This document shows, piece by piece, positions 8,383-17,109 of a DNA stretch of 51,246 nt. The DNA lies in contig CAJTMY010000019.1 of assembly GCA_910577355.1 (NCBI GenBank), forward strand, positions 1 to 51,246, read 5' to 3'. This DNA is from an uncultured Muribaculaceae bacterium. Its GTDB lineage: Bacteria > Bacteroidota > Bacteroidia > Bacteroidales > Muribaculaceae. Under the pieces are notes generated by a model that worked only from the letters and a program-made list of their open reading frames with translations, made no database searches and was not told the DNA's origin. The translations under genes and the position numbers were made by a program. Position 1 is the first letter of the stretch; each line of letters opens with the position of its first letter.

Positions 8383-11358
8383 ATGAAAAGAAAGACCTTG
8401 TTACCTCTGCTGCTTGTCGGCACACTTGCCGCAGGCGCTCAGATAAACAGCCCCGGCAATGCCGGATATATAGCCCGCGCGGAGGCCATGTTGGCCGACC
8501 GCAATTATATAGGGTGTCTCGATCAGGTGTCCGCTCTGGAGCGCGGCGCCCTCAGCCCCGCCGAGCGCGAGCAGGCCGCATGGCTGCGTGCCCGCGCCCA
8601 GGTGAATGTCGATGCCGCTGCCGCCGTGGTGCAGCTGCGCTGGTTTCTTGAGGAATATCGCGCGTCGGCTCTGCGCCACAAGGCACGCATACTGCTTGGC
8701 GACTGCCTGCTTGAGAATTCGCCTGCCGCGGCTCTTGAGGAGTACGACCGTGTGCCGATGGCCGGTCTGTCGTCCGACGAGGCTGCCGCTCTCGCCTATC
8801 ACAAGGCTTATGCGCTGCTGAAACTCGGCGATATCGACCGCGCCGAGACCCTGTTCGGGCAGGCGCGCGGCGACAGGCATTGGACTGCTCCGGCCGACTT
8901 CTATCTCGGCTACATCGCATATTGCCGTCACGACTACCGCAAGGCTGTAAATCTGCTCGAAAAGTCGGACCGCAACACCTCTCCGGGCAATATGGCTGAT
9001 TATTATCTCGCCCAGATATATTATGTGCAGGGCGACAGCCGCAAGGCTCTCGGGTATGCCCGACGCCTGCTGCAACGCGCCGATGTGGATGCGCAATATG
9101 TCGCCGAAGCCAACCGTATCGCCGGCGAGGCACTGTATGAAAGCGATCAGAGCGAGGCTTTGCCATATCTGCGCCGGTATGCATCGATGGCCGAGGTGCC
9201 CGAGCGTTCGGCCATGTATCTGCTGGGTACGGCTGAATTCAAGGCAGGCAATTATGAGGAGGCGGTGGAATATCTGGAGCCGGTGACCGCCGGCGATACC
9301 CCCGATGCCATGGCGCAAAGCGCCTATCTGTATATAGGCCAGGCGCTGATGAAGGATGGCAAGCGCGATGCGGCTCTCCTGGCCTTTGATAAGGCTCTGA
9401 AGATGGATTTTGACGCCGATGTGCAGGAAGCCGCATATTACAACTATGCCACTGCCACAGTGGGCGGCGCACGGGTGCCTTTTGGGTCTTCGGTGGCTGT
9501 GTTCGAGGATTTTCTGCGCCGTTTCCCCGACGGGCGTCATGCTGCGGCAGTACAGGAATTTCTGGTGTCGGGGTATCTTACCGATTCGAACTATGATGCC
9601 GCTCTCGCATCAATCAACCGCATGCGCTCGCCCGGCCCGAAGGTGCTTGCAGCCAAGCAGAAGGTGCTGTATGCTCTTGGTACGCGTGCTCTTGCCGCAT
9701 CGGATGCACAGAAGGCGCTCAGGCTTCTCTCGGAGGCCGACGCCCTGGCACGTTACGACTCGGCGACCGCAGCGCGGGTCGACCTCTCAATGGGCGAGGC
9801 CTACTACCGCGCCGGCGACTACAAGCGTGCCGCCGACCGTCTGGACCGCTATCTGCGCAATGCTCCTGCCGACGATGTGAATCGTCCGCTCGCACGCTAT
9901 GATCTGGGCTATACCCGATTCGCGGCCAAGGAATATAAGGATGCGGCGGTCAATTTCCGCAAATTCATCGAGAATCCCGGCCAATTTGGCCCGGAGGTGA
10001 AGGCCGACGCACTCAACCGCTTGGCCGACACATATTTCTATACAGGCGACTTTCATAACGCCGATGCCGGTTATGTCCGCTCATACGAGCTGCTGCCTGC
10101 ATCCGGCGACTATCCGCTGTTCCAGCAGGCGCTGATAAAGGGCTATGGTCGCGACCACAAGTCGAAGATTGAGACACTCAACCGCCTGCTCAACGAATTT
10201 CCGACCTCGTCGCTTGTACCCGACGCCCTGCTCGAACTTACGGAAAGCCATATACAGCTCGGCGACAACAAGGGCGCCATCGACATTTACCGCCGTCTTG
10301 TGGCCGACTATCCCGGCACCGAGCAGGGTCGCCGCGGCTACCTGCAGATGGCTCTCACTATGCTCAACAACGGCCAGCGCAAGGATGCTATCGCCACATA
10401 CAAGGATGTTGTGATGCTCTATCCCACGTCGGACGAGGCCCGTATGGCTGTCGACGAGCTCAAGCGCCTCACTGCCGAGGACGGCGATATTGTCGACTTC
10501 GGCCGTTGGCTGGCCGGCATCGAGAGCGCGCCTCAGCTCGACGTGGCCGATGCTGACCGGCTTACTTTCGAGGCCGCCGAGAAATCATGGCTTACCGCTC
10601 ACGATACAGCCCGTCTCGAGCGCTATCTCACAGAGTATCCCGCCGGAGCGTCGCGCGCACGCGCTTTGGGATATATGATGGAAGCCGCCGCCGACCGCGA
10701 TGCCACCGGCGATGCCCTCACCTTCGCCACCGAGATCGTGGAGAAGTATCCCGACTCGCCGTTGATGGAGAATGCGCTGATTGTTAAAGCCAATGCCGAG
10801 CACTCGCTCGGACGTGGCGGCGATGCCCTGCGTACGTGGACGATGCTTGAGAGCCGTGCTTCGTCGCCCCGCACGGTCAATATGGCCCGTACGGGCATAA
10901 TGCGTGTGGCGCGCGACCTCTCCGATCAGGCCCGTGTTATAGCTGCCGCCGATGCCCTGCTGGCTTCTTCGACCATAGGTGCCGAGGAGCGCAACGAGGC
11001 CATATTCTCGCGTGCGTTTGCCCTCGACCTCAGCGGCCACACCGATCAGGCCCGCGAAGGATGGGAGCAGCTTGCCGGCAACACCGACGACCTCTACGGC
11101 GCTAAGAGCGCCTACTATCTGGCGCAAAGCTATTTCGACGCCAAAGAAAACGATGAGGCTCGCCGCCGTACCGAAGCCCTGATCGACGCCGCCACGCCGC
11201 ATACCTACTGGCTGGCACGAGCTTTTATATTGCTGAGCGACATATACAGTGCCGAGGGCAAGACCTTCGAGGCTCGCGAATATCTGAAGTCGCTCCGCGA
11301 AAACTATCCCGGTAACGAAACCGATATTTTCCAAATGATTGAAACCCGGTTGAAATGA
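8383..11358 (+). CDS. large periplasmic tetratricopeptide-repeat protein (991 aa)
   Basis: After a signal peptide (MKRKTLLPLLLVGTLAAGAQ) nearly the whole chain is TPR-like helical hairpins, many of the BamD/CpoB type. Typical units are ALAYHKAYALLKLGDIDRAE, FYLGYIAYCRHDYRKAVNLL and DALLELTESHIQLGDNKGAI. No enzymatic domain is visible. TPR proteins of this kind scaffold envelope assemblies or bind partner peptides. Its stop overlaps the start of the outer-membrane barrel gene by four bases, so the two are likely translated together and may work together at the outer membrane. The specific role is unknown. Confidence 0.88.
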   Translation: MKRKTLLPLLLVGTLAAGAQINSPGNAGYIARAEAMLADRNYIGCLDQVSALERGALSPAEREQAAWLRARAQVNVDAAAAVVQLRWFLEEYRASALRHKARILLGDCLLENSPAAALEEYDRVPMAGLSSDEAAALAYHKAYALLKLGDIDRAETLFGQARGDRHWTAPADFYLGYIAYCRHDYRKAVNLLEKSDRNTSPGNMADYYLAQIYYVQGDSRKALGYARRLLQRADVDAQYVAEANRIAGEALYESDQSEALPYLRRYASMAEVPERSAMYLLGTAEFKAGNYEEAVEYLEPVTAGDTPDAMAQSAYLYIGQALMKDGKRDAALLAFDKALKMDFDADVQEAAYYNYATATVGGARVPFGSSVAVFEDFLRRFPDGRHAAAVQEFLVSGYLTDSNYDAALASINRMRSPGPKVLAAKQKVLYALGTRALAASDAQKALRLLSEADALARYDSATAARVDLSMGEAYYRAGDYKRAADRLDRYLRNAPADDVNRPLARYDLGYTRFAAKEYKDAAVNFRKFIENPGQFGPEVKADALNRLADTYFYTGDFHNADAGYVRSYELLPASGDYPLFQQALIKGYGRDHKSKIETLNRLLNEFPTSSLVPDALLELTESHIQLGDNKGAIDIYRRLVADYPGTEQGRRGYLQMALTMLNNGQRKDAIATYKDVVMLYPTSDEARMAVDELKRLTAEDGDIVDFGRWLAGIESAPQLDVADADRLTFEAAEKSWLTAHDTARLERYLTEYPAGASRARALGYMMEAAADRDATGDALTFATEIVEKYPDSPLMENALIVKANAEHSLGRGGDALRTWTMLESRASSPRTVNMARTGIMRVARDLSDQARVIAAADALLASSTIGAEERNEAIFSRAFALDLSGHTDQAREGWEQLAGNTDDLYGAKSAYYLAQSYFDAKENDEARRRTEALIDAATPHTYWLARAFILLSDIYSAEGKTFEAREYLKSLRENYPGNETDIFQMIETRLK

Positions 11359-12980
11359 AGAATATAGCTCTTTTAATAGCAATAAGTGCGGCTGCAAGTG
11401 CCTCCGCCCAGAATCTGTCGACCGAGGTCGTGGTCGACCGCACAGTCATCCCCGCCGAGCGCGGAGCCACACGTCTCGGAGGCCTGTCGCCGCAGCTCGT
11501 GCTTCCGGCGGTCGAGGCCATCAGACTTACACCGGTCGATTATACCGATCTATCGGCTATTACGCGGTCATACTCGCGCCTGTCGCCCGCCAAGGGCGCG
11601 CTTGCGGCCGAGAAAAGCCCTTATCGGGGCTACGCCGGTATAGGGTATTTCCCGACTCTCAATCTGGGCGTCTCGGCCGGATATCGCTTTATCGATAGTG
11701 AGCGCATGAGTCTCGGAGCCGCGTTGCAGTTCGACGGCGAGCGATATAAGCCTGTCGCGGAGCAGGAAGCGATGCAATCGTATTCGGCGCGCGTGGGCGT
11801 AGGCTTCGGCTATCGTGTCAACGAGACCTCGACAGCTACGGCCGGCATATCATATGACTTCCTGCGGCAGGGTACCTATATATGGGAGCCTGTCACCACC
11901 GGCGATTTCGGGATACAGCTCGGTTGGCAAAGCAAAGCCGGTATAATCGATTATGCCGTGAACGCCGCGCTCGACTTTGAAAGCAATGGTGATACCCGCC
12001 GTTATTCCGATAAGATGTTGATCGACCTGCCGTATTACACTGCAAATGGACTCGGACAGCAGCAATACAGGATCGATGCCGAGGGGTCGGCCCGGATAAT
12101 GGATAATTCGCGTGCCGGTCTGGCTCTCGAGGCCGATTTCGTGCACACATCGGGCCTTGAAAAAGGAACGGACGCGACTCTCGGCACGGTAGGTGTGACC
12201 CCGTTCTATCAGCTCTCCATAAACAATCTTACCGCGCGCGTAGGCGTAAAGGTTGATTTCGCGTCGGGCGGCGAAGGCGGCGTGAGTGTGGCTCCCGAGG
12301 TGAATGTGCAGTGGGATGCCGCCGAGCTTGCATCGGTGTGGGTTACCGCTACCGGTGGCGAGGTGATGAATTCCTTCCGCCGCATGCGGCAGATATGTCA
12401 ATATCAGGTGTTCGAGGCTCCTTTCGGGCGGTCGCGCATCCCTTTCCGTCTTGATGCCGGCCTCAATTTCGGACCTTTCAGCGGCTTTACCATAGGCCTG
12501 TTTGGGGGCTATGTCAAGGCAAAGGAATGGTATGTATTGGCCTACGACATGACGATGCCGTTTGCGGCACGCGAGATAAGCGGCTGGACTGCCGGAGTTA
12601 AACTGGGCTATTCGCATCGGTATTTCGACATCATGGCTTCGGCGCAGGCGGCACCGTCGAGCTATTCGCACCGTTGGGTCGATTTCTATGACGGAGCCCG
12701 CTATGTGGTCGATGCCGAAGCCACAGTACATCCAGTCGACCGTCTCGACATCACCATCGGCTACGAATGGCGTGACCGTCGCTTCGCGGCTGCCCTTCCC
12801 GCCGAACGTTACGGTCTGGGCAACAAGAGCGACCTGCGTCTGTCGGCCTCCTACGGCATCACACCGGCCGTAACAGTATTTGCCCGCGCCGAAAACCTCC
12901 TCGGCCACCGCTACGAGCTGCTCCCGTACATCCCCTCGCAGAAGCAGACCGGCCTTGTCGGCGTGGCAGTGAAATTCTGA
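11355..12980 (+). CDS. outer-membrane beta-barrel protein, TonB-receptor-like (541 aa)
   Basis: It has a signal peptide (about residues 1-18), a short N-terminal region and then alternating strands typical of a large outer-membrane barrel, with tracts such as AGIGYFPTLNLGVSAGYRF and LSASYGITPAVTVFARAENL. The C terminus ends in phenylalanine (VGVAVKF), the usual outer-membrane sorting signature. No TonB plug domain is visible, and the chain is shorter than classical receptors, so active substrate import is doubtful. It starts with ATGA overlapping the TPR gene's stop. The pairing of a giant TPR protein with a plugless barrel suggests an envelope complex of unknown purpose. Confidence 0.8.
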   Translation: MKNIALLIAISAAASASAQNLSTEVVVDRTVIPAERGATRLGGLSPQLVLPAVEAIRLTPVDYTDLSAITRSYSRLSPAKGALAAEKSPYRGYAGIGYFPTLNLGVSAGYRFIDSERMSLGAALQFDGERYKPVAEQEAMQSYSARVGVGFGYRVNETSTATAGISYDFLRQGTYIWEPVTTGDFGIQLGWQSKAGIIDYAVNAALDFESNGDTRRYSDKMLIDLPYYTANGLGQQQYRIDAEGSARIMDNSRAGLALEADFVHTSGLEKGTDATLGTVGVTPFYQLSINNLTARVGVKVDFASGGEGGVSVAPEVNVQWDAAELASVWVTATGGEVMNSFRRMRQICQYQVFEAPFGRSRIPFRLDAGLNFGPFSGFTIGLFGGYVKAKEWYVLAYDMTMPFAAREISGWTAGVKLGYSHRYFDIMASAQAAPSSYSHRWVDFYDGARYVVDAEATVHPVDRLDITIGYEWRDRRFAAALPAERYGLGNKSDLRLSASYGITPAVTVFARAENLLGHRYELLPYIPSQKQTGLVGVAVKF

Positions 12981-13007
12981 GTTGTATATATCCAATAGAT
13001 ATAAATC

Positions 13008-14612
13008 ATGTTGACATCGGAAGAAGTTAGATTATTATTGGCTGACATTGAGAGCGATCGTGTCGAACGCACGATCTCCACGACCAATACAGATAAGTTC
13101 GGGCAGGCTATATGTGCTTTTGCCAATGATCTTCCGAATCACAACCAGCCGGGCTACCTTATTATCGGCGCCGATGATAAGACAGGCAATATAAGCGGCA
13201 ACATCAAGATAACCGATCAGTTGCTACAAAATCTTGGTGGAATCAAGACAGATGGTAAACTTCAACCACAAGTCAGCATGACTGTGGAGAAAGTGGCTCT
13301 GCCGGAGGGGGATGTCGCGGTTGTAACTGTTCAGCCGTGCCAGTTTACACCGGTAAGATATGACGGTCGTGTATGGATACGCAATGGCCCTCGAAAGTGT
13401 ATTGCCAGTGAGGAAGATGAACGGAGATTGCTGGAAAAACGCACAAGCCGTATGTTGACATTCGATGCATTGCCATGTGTCGACTCAACCATCGATGATC
13501 TGGATATCAACGCGTTTAAGTTGTTATACTTGCCAAAAGCATTTCCTGAGGAAGTCCTGAGAAATGAAAAAAGAGGTATAGAGGCTCAGCTTGAGGCTCT
13601 TAATTATTACAGCACGCGCCATAGATGCCCTACATATGCGGGAATTATAATGTTTGGTAAAAATCCCGAGAAATTTATGCCGGGATGTTATGTGCAGTAT
13701 GTGCGATTTGCCGGTAAAAGTCGTTCCGGTAAGATAAGGAATGAGTATAAGTTTAGCGGCAACCTCGTGAAGATTCTATCTCAGCTTGATACTTTTGTCG
13801 ATGCGACAATAACCAATCGCAGGCCTGTACCGGTATCTGCTCTTCGTGAGGAAATCATAGTGGATTACCCGCATTGGGCCACCCGCGAGCTTCTGATGAA
13901 TGCCATATGTCACCGAGATTATGAAGGAAATGGCCCTGTTCAGTTCTATCAGTATGATGATCGTATAGAAATAATGAATCCCGGAGGTCTGTATGGCAAG
14001 GCGACCCCTGAGAATTTTCCATATGTCAACGACTACCGCAATGGAGTGGTGGCAGAAGGAATGAAAGTTCTCGGTTTTGTAAACCGTTATAGCCGTGGAG
14101 TCCAAACGGTACAGGATGAACTGAAAGCCAATGGCAACGGAGAAGCAGATTTCAAACTGCATCTCGGAACCGCATTTCTTGTAATAGAAGGAATAAGTGC
14201 GATTTCGGCGGCATATAGTAAAATGGAAGAAGAAACAAAAGAAGAAAGCGAAGAAGAAAGGAAACAGAATCCAAAAGAAGAAACGAAAGAAGAAACGAAA
14301 CGAGAACCAAAAGAAGAAAAGAAAGAGGAAATAAAACGAGATCCGAAAGAAGAAAGCGGAGAAGAAAGAAAACGAGATCCTGAAGAAGAAAAGGATATAA
14401 AATATCTTGACAGGGATTTTGAAGACCAGTTGCATACGCTGGCAATTATTATCAGGCGTGATCCATTTATCACTTATCAGGAGTTGATGGAAGCCTTGGA
14501 AATAACACAAACGCCGCTTTATAACAGAATAAAATTGCTAAAAGAGCGAGGTGTGCTTATTCGCAAGGGAGGTCGCACCAAAGGTAAGTGGATCGTTGAT
14601 CTGACTAATTAG
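13008..14612 (+). CDS. AlbA_2/Schlafen-type ATP-binding regulator with repeat linker and winged helix
   Basis: The 534-residue protein starts with an AlbA_2/Schlafen-type domain (IESDRVERTIS near 14-24; AICAFANDL; GYLIIGADD). It continues with a GHKL-like ATPase half containing TRELLMNAICHRDYEG and DRIEIMNPGGL. A highly charged Lys/Glu linker at about 404-466 contains a 12-residue tandem repeat, and a C-terminal winged helix follows (ITYQELMEALEITQTPLYNRI). Family members are usually called transcriptional regulators or RecG-like ATP-binding proteins; some sit in defence loci, but no partner is present here. It starts 27 bases after the barrel gene. Base composition is more AT-rich than its neighbours, which suggests later acquisition. 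Confidence 0.85.
   Translation: MLTSEEVRLLLADIESDRVERTISTTNTDKFGQAICAFANDLPNHNQPGYLIIGADDKTGNISGNIKITDQLLQNLGGIKTDGKLQPQVSMTVEKVALPEGDVAVVTVQPCQFTPVRYDGRVWIRNGPRKCIASEEDERRLLEKRTSRMLTFDALPCVDSTIDDLDINAFKLLYLPKAFPEEVLRNEKRGIEAQLEALNYYSTRHRCPTYAGIIMFGKNPEKFMPGCYVQYVRFAGKSRSGKIRNEYKFSGNLVKILSQLDTFVDATITNRRPVPVSALREEIIVDYPHWATRELLMNAICHRDYEGNGPVQFYQYDDRIEIMNPGGLYGKATPENFPYVNDYRNGVVAEGMKVLGFVNRYSRGVQTVQDELKANGNGEADFKLHLGTAFLVIEGISAISAAYSKMEEETKEESEEERKQNPKEETKEETKREPKEEKKEEIKRDPKEESGEERKRDPEEEKDIKYLDRDFEDQLHTLAIIIRRDPFITYQELMEALEITQTPLYNRIKLLKERGVLIRKGGRTKGKWIVDLTN
14262..14393 (+). repeat. 36-bp in-frame tandem repeat (minisatellite), about 3.7 copies
   Basis: Units begin at 14262, 14298, 14334 and 14370, each 36 bases. 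They encode the 12-residue pattern K-[QR]-[NED]-P-K-E-E-x-x-E-E-x, read as KQNPKEETKEET, KREPKEEKKEEI and KRDPKEESGEER, then a partial copy. Because the unit is a multiple of three, copy-number change would alter linker length without breaking the frame. Confidence 0.85.
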
Positions 14613-14639
14613 GCTCGCTAATGACCATATAATAATGAC

Positions 14640-14684
14640 CGATCCCGGCACGTTGCAATGCAATTTGCCGGGATCGATGGTATT
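14640..14684. terminator. bidirectional hairpin terminator
   Basis: A perfect 11-bp stem (14640-14650 with 14666-14676) lies between the convergent Schlafen-type gene and GDPD gene. A T-rich stretch follows on the plus strand. Confidence 0.7.
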
Positions 14685-14697
14685 TTGTACGTTGTGA

Positions 14698-15459
14698 TTA
14701 CGGGATGAGGCGGTCGGTGGTGATGTAGTCGACGCCCATGGCGGTGAAGCGGGCGCGGTCTTCGGGGGTGTTGACGCACCATACGTTTACGGGGAGGCCG
14801 GCGGCGTGGAATCGCTCGACAACTTCCGGTGTGACGGCGCTGTGGTGTATGTCGATGCCCATGCGGTGCCGCACGCAGAAGTCGAAGTTCTCGTCGACTT
14901 TGGTCTGTACGAGGAGTTGCAGTTCCACATCGGGGTAGTGCTCGCGGATGTATTCGAGACACGGTTTCATCGATGTGAGTATCATGCACTTGTCGCGCAT
15001 GCCCTTCGACGTGATGAAATCAATGAGAGCCGGTATGCCTGATGTGTCTTTGGAGTTGATGCCGTCGGCCCATTTAAGCTCGATAAGAGGACGCACATTG
15101 TACTGCTTGCATACGTCGAGCATATCGCCGAGAGTGGCCATAAACCCGGTGTAGGGGACGTCCCATCGCTTTTGGCGCAGTGTGTCGGAGAGGAGTGCCG
15201 CTGCTGTGGATTTGTTTACGGTGAGGCCTGAGCCGAGGCGTTCGGTGGTCTCGTCGTGCGACAGGACGAATGTGCCGTCGCCGGCCACGCGGATGTCTGA
15301 TTCAAGGAACTGATAGCCTCGCTGTGCGCCTACCTCAAGGGCGCAACGAGAGCTTTCGATGCCGATGTCGCTGCCGCGGTGGCCTATCATTACAGGCTCG
15401 GCGGCGAAAGACGAAGCTGCAAGGGTGATAATTGTAATAAGGAGATAATTGCGTTTCAT
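14698..15459 (-). CDS. glycerophosphodiester phosphodiesterase
   Basis: This exported enzyme of 253 residues has a signal peptide (MKRNYLLITIITLAASSFA). The GDPD fold shows IGHRGSD near residues 26-32, FLESDIRVAGDGTFVLSHDETTERL, IELKWAD and a C-terminal GVDYITTDRL. These carry the His-Arg, Glu-Asp and His residues of the metal site. It hydrolyses glycerophosphodiesters to glycerol 3-phosphate and an alcohol, in the periplasm. The usual ENT after HRG is replaced by IES, as in several Bacteroidetes homologues. It lies downstream of pheT-yebC-M48 in the same direction, but a hairpin at 15478-15515 may separate it. Confidence 0.92.
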   Translation of the reverse strand: MKRNYLLITIITLAASSFAAEPVMIGHRGSDIGIESSRCALEVGAQRGYQFLESDIRVAGDGTFVLSHDETTERLGSGLTVNKSTAAALLSDTLRQKRWDVPYTGFMATLGDMLDVCKQYNVRPLIELKWADGINSKDTSGIPALIDFITSKGMRDKCMILTSMKPCLEYIREHYPDVELQLLVQTKVDENFDFCVRHRMGIDIHHSAVTPEVVERFHAAGLPVNVWCVNTPEDRARFTAMGVDYITTDRLIP

Positions 15460-15477
15460 GGGGTGGTAATTAGACTA

Positions 15478-15515
15478 ATTGGTCGTATTGGCCCAATCAG
15501 ACCAATACAACCAAT
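15478..15515 (-). terminator. hairpin between the M48 and GDPD genes
   Basis: Arms 15478-15491 and 15502-15515 pair at 13 of 14 positions around a 10-base loop. There is no T-run, so it may attenuate or stabilise the transcript rather than stop it. Confidence 0.45.
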
Positions 15516-15528
15516 ATGCTGTTGTGAT

Positions 15529-16308
15529 TTATTCGATGGCGGGGGCGCCGTCCTTGTCGGCGCGTTCCTGCATGCGCTTGATGCGGACGTCGAGATCGGG
15601 GTGCGAAGAAAAGAGCTGGTTTATCTTCGATGATTTGGCCTGCTCGCCCTGAAGCTCTTTTAGTTTCTTGAACGACTGTGCCATGGCACGGGGATTTTTG
15701 CCGTGCGACTGCAGGAATTCGTAGCCGTAGTCGTCGGCAGCTTTTTCCTGTTTCTGCGAGTAGGTGGCTCCGGCGAGAGCTTCGCCGAGTGTGCCGAGCT
15801 GCGAGTCGGTGAGGGCGGCCACTTTACCGCTTGTCGATGCGGCGGCATCCTTGAGTGCCGATGTCAGGAGCGCCTGCTTGAATGCTTTCTTGGAATCGTG
15901 GTGCGCCACATGGCCTACTTCGTGGCCGATGACGCCGAGGAGCTCGTCGTCGCTCATGATATCCATAAGGGCTGCGAATACGCGCACGCTGCCGTCGGCG
16001 CAGGCAAATGCATTGACGTCCACCACATTGTATACCTTGAAGTTGAGGGGCAAGCCTTCAACGCTCGTGAGACCCTCGGTGAGCTTAGCGAGACGTTGCG
16101 TGTAGGGATCGTCGTCTGGGAGCACGGGGTTGTGCTTGTCCATCCAGTCGATGTATTCCTTCACGTAGTCGGTCATCTGCTGGTCGGTGAGTGTCACAGC
16201 TTTGGCGGCCGATGCGAGCCCTTTTGCGGCGCGACCGAGATTGAGTTGTGCCGCTGCCGGCATTGCCATGGCGGTTATTATGGTGAGTATAAGAAGAATA
16301 CGTTTCAT
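15529..16308 (-). CDS. M48-family zinc metalloprotease
   Basis: The 259-residue exported protease has a signal peptide (MKRILLILTIITAMAMPAAA), the zinc motif HEVGH at 129-133 and a downstream EKAADDYGYEFL segment that supplies the third zinc ligand (Glu). M48 proteases of this size (the Oma1/YggG-like group) act in envelope protein quality control. There is no transmembrane helix beyond the signal and no lipobox. It lies 19 bases after yebC and is probably co-transcribed from the pheT promoter. Confidence 0.92.
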   Translation of the reverse strand: MKRILLILTIITAMAMPAAAQLNLGRAAKGLASAAKAVTLTDQQMTDYVKEYIDWMDKHNPVLPDDDPYTQRLAKLTEGLTSVEGLPLNFKVYNVVDVNAFACADGSVRVFAALMDIMSDDELLGVIGHEVGHVAHHDSKKAFKQALLTSALKDAAASTSGKVAALTDSQLGTLGEALAGATYSQKQEKAADDYGYEFLQSHGKNPRAMAQSFKKLKELQGEQAKSSKINQLFSSHPDLDVRIKRMQERADKDGAPAIE

Positions 16309-16327
16309 CTCGAACTAAATTTCTATA

Positions 16328-17062
16328 TCAGTCTTCTTCGCGCATGTTATGGAACACGTTCTGCACGTCCTCGTCTTCCTCGATCTTGTCGAGGAGTTTG
16401 TTGAGTGTCTCGCGCTGTTCGGGGGTGACGTCTTTGAGATCGTTGGGGATGCGCTCAAATTCGGAGGATATGATTTCGAAACCGTTTTCCTCGAGGTAAT
16501 GCTGTATGGCGTTGAAGTCCTCGAATCCGCCATAGAGCACGATGAGTTCGTTGCCTTCCTCGTCCTCGTCGTTTTCGAGTTCGTCCACGCCGTAGTCTAT
16601 GAGTTCAAGTTCGAGATCTTCGAGACTTACACCGTCCTTGGGCTTGATCTTGAACACGCTTTTGTGGTCGAAGAGGAATGTGAGCGAGCCCTGTGTGCCG
16701 AGCGAGCCTCCGAACTTGGTGAAGTACGAGCGCACGTTGGCTACGGTGCGGGTGTTGTTGTCGGTGGCAGCCTCGACGAAGATGGCAATGCCGAACGGGC
16801 CGTATCCCTCGTATGTTATTTCCTTGTAGTCGCCGGCGTCCTTGTCGGTGGCCTTCTTGATGGCGCGTTCTACGGTGTCCTTGGGCATGTTGGCGGCCTT
16901 TGCGTTCTGCATCAGGGCGCGCAGGCGGGGGTTTGTGGATGGGTCGGGGCCGCCGGCCTTGGCGGCGATGGTGATTTCTTTGCCTATGCGTGTGAATGTA
17001 CGCGACATGTTGCCCCAGCGCTTGAGCTTGCGGGCTTTGCGGTATTCAAATGCTCTTCCCAT
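16328..17062 (-). CDS. yebC: YebC/PmpR-family protein
   Basis: At 244 residues this is a full-length family member. It begins MGRAFEYRKARKLKRWGNMS, followed by FTRIGKEITIAAKAGGPDPSTNPRLR and MPKDTVERAIKKA, all hallmark segments, and a strongly acidic C-terminal third. Members are described as DNA-binding regulators and, more recently, as ribosome-associated factors easing stalls at proline runs. It lies 47 bases after pheT in the same orientation, in keeping with a translation-linked role. Confidence 0.95.
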   Translation of the reverse strand: MGRAFEYRKARKLKRWGNMSRTFTRIGKEITIAAKAGGPDPSTNPRLRALMQNAKAANMPKDTVERAIKKATDKDAGDYKEITYEGYGPFGIAIFVEAATDNNTRTVANVRSYFTKFGGSLGTQGSLTFLFDHKSVFKIKPKDGVSLEDLELELIDYGVDELENDEDEEGNELIVLYGGFEDFNAIQHYLEENGFEIISSEFERIPNDLKDVTPEQRETLNKLLDKIEEDEDVQNVFHNMREED

Positions 17063-17109
17063 TGGTAGGTATTATTTTTGTGTTTTTGATTGATTTGTCG
17101 GAGGGGTGA

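Noticed and set aside
8401..9540. Long antisense frame (379 codons) over the TPR gene
   Set aside because: Opposite a clearly real gene with a signal peptide and TPR repeats. GC-rich codon bias creates such shadows; the same applies to frames at 10585-11397, 11850-12995, 38555-39616 and others.
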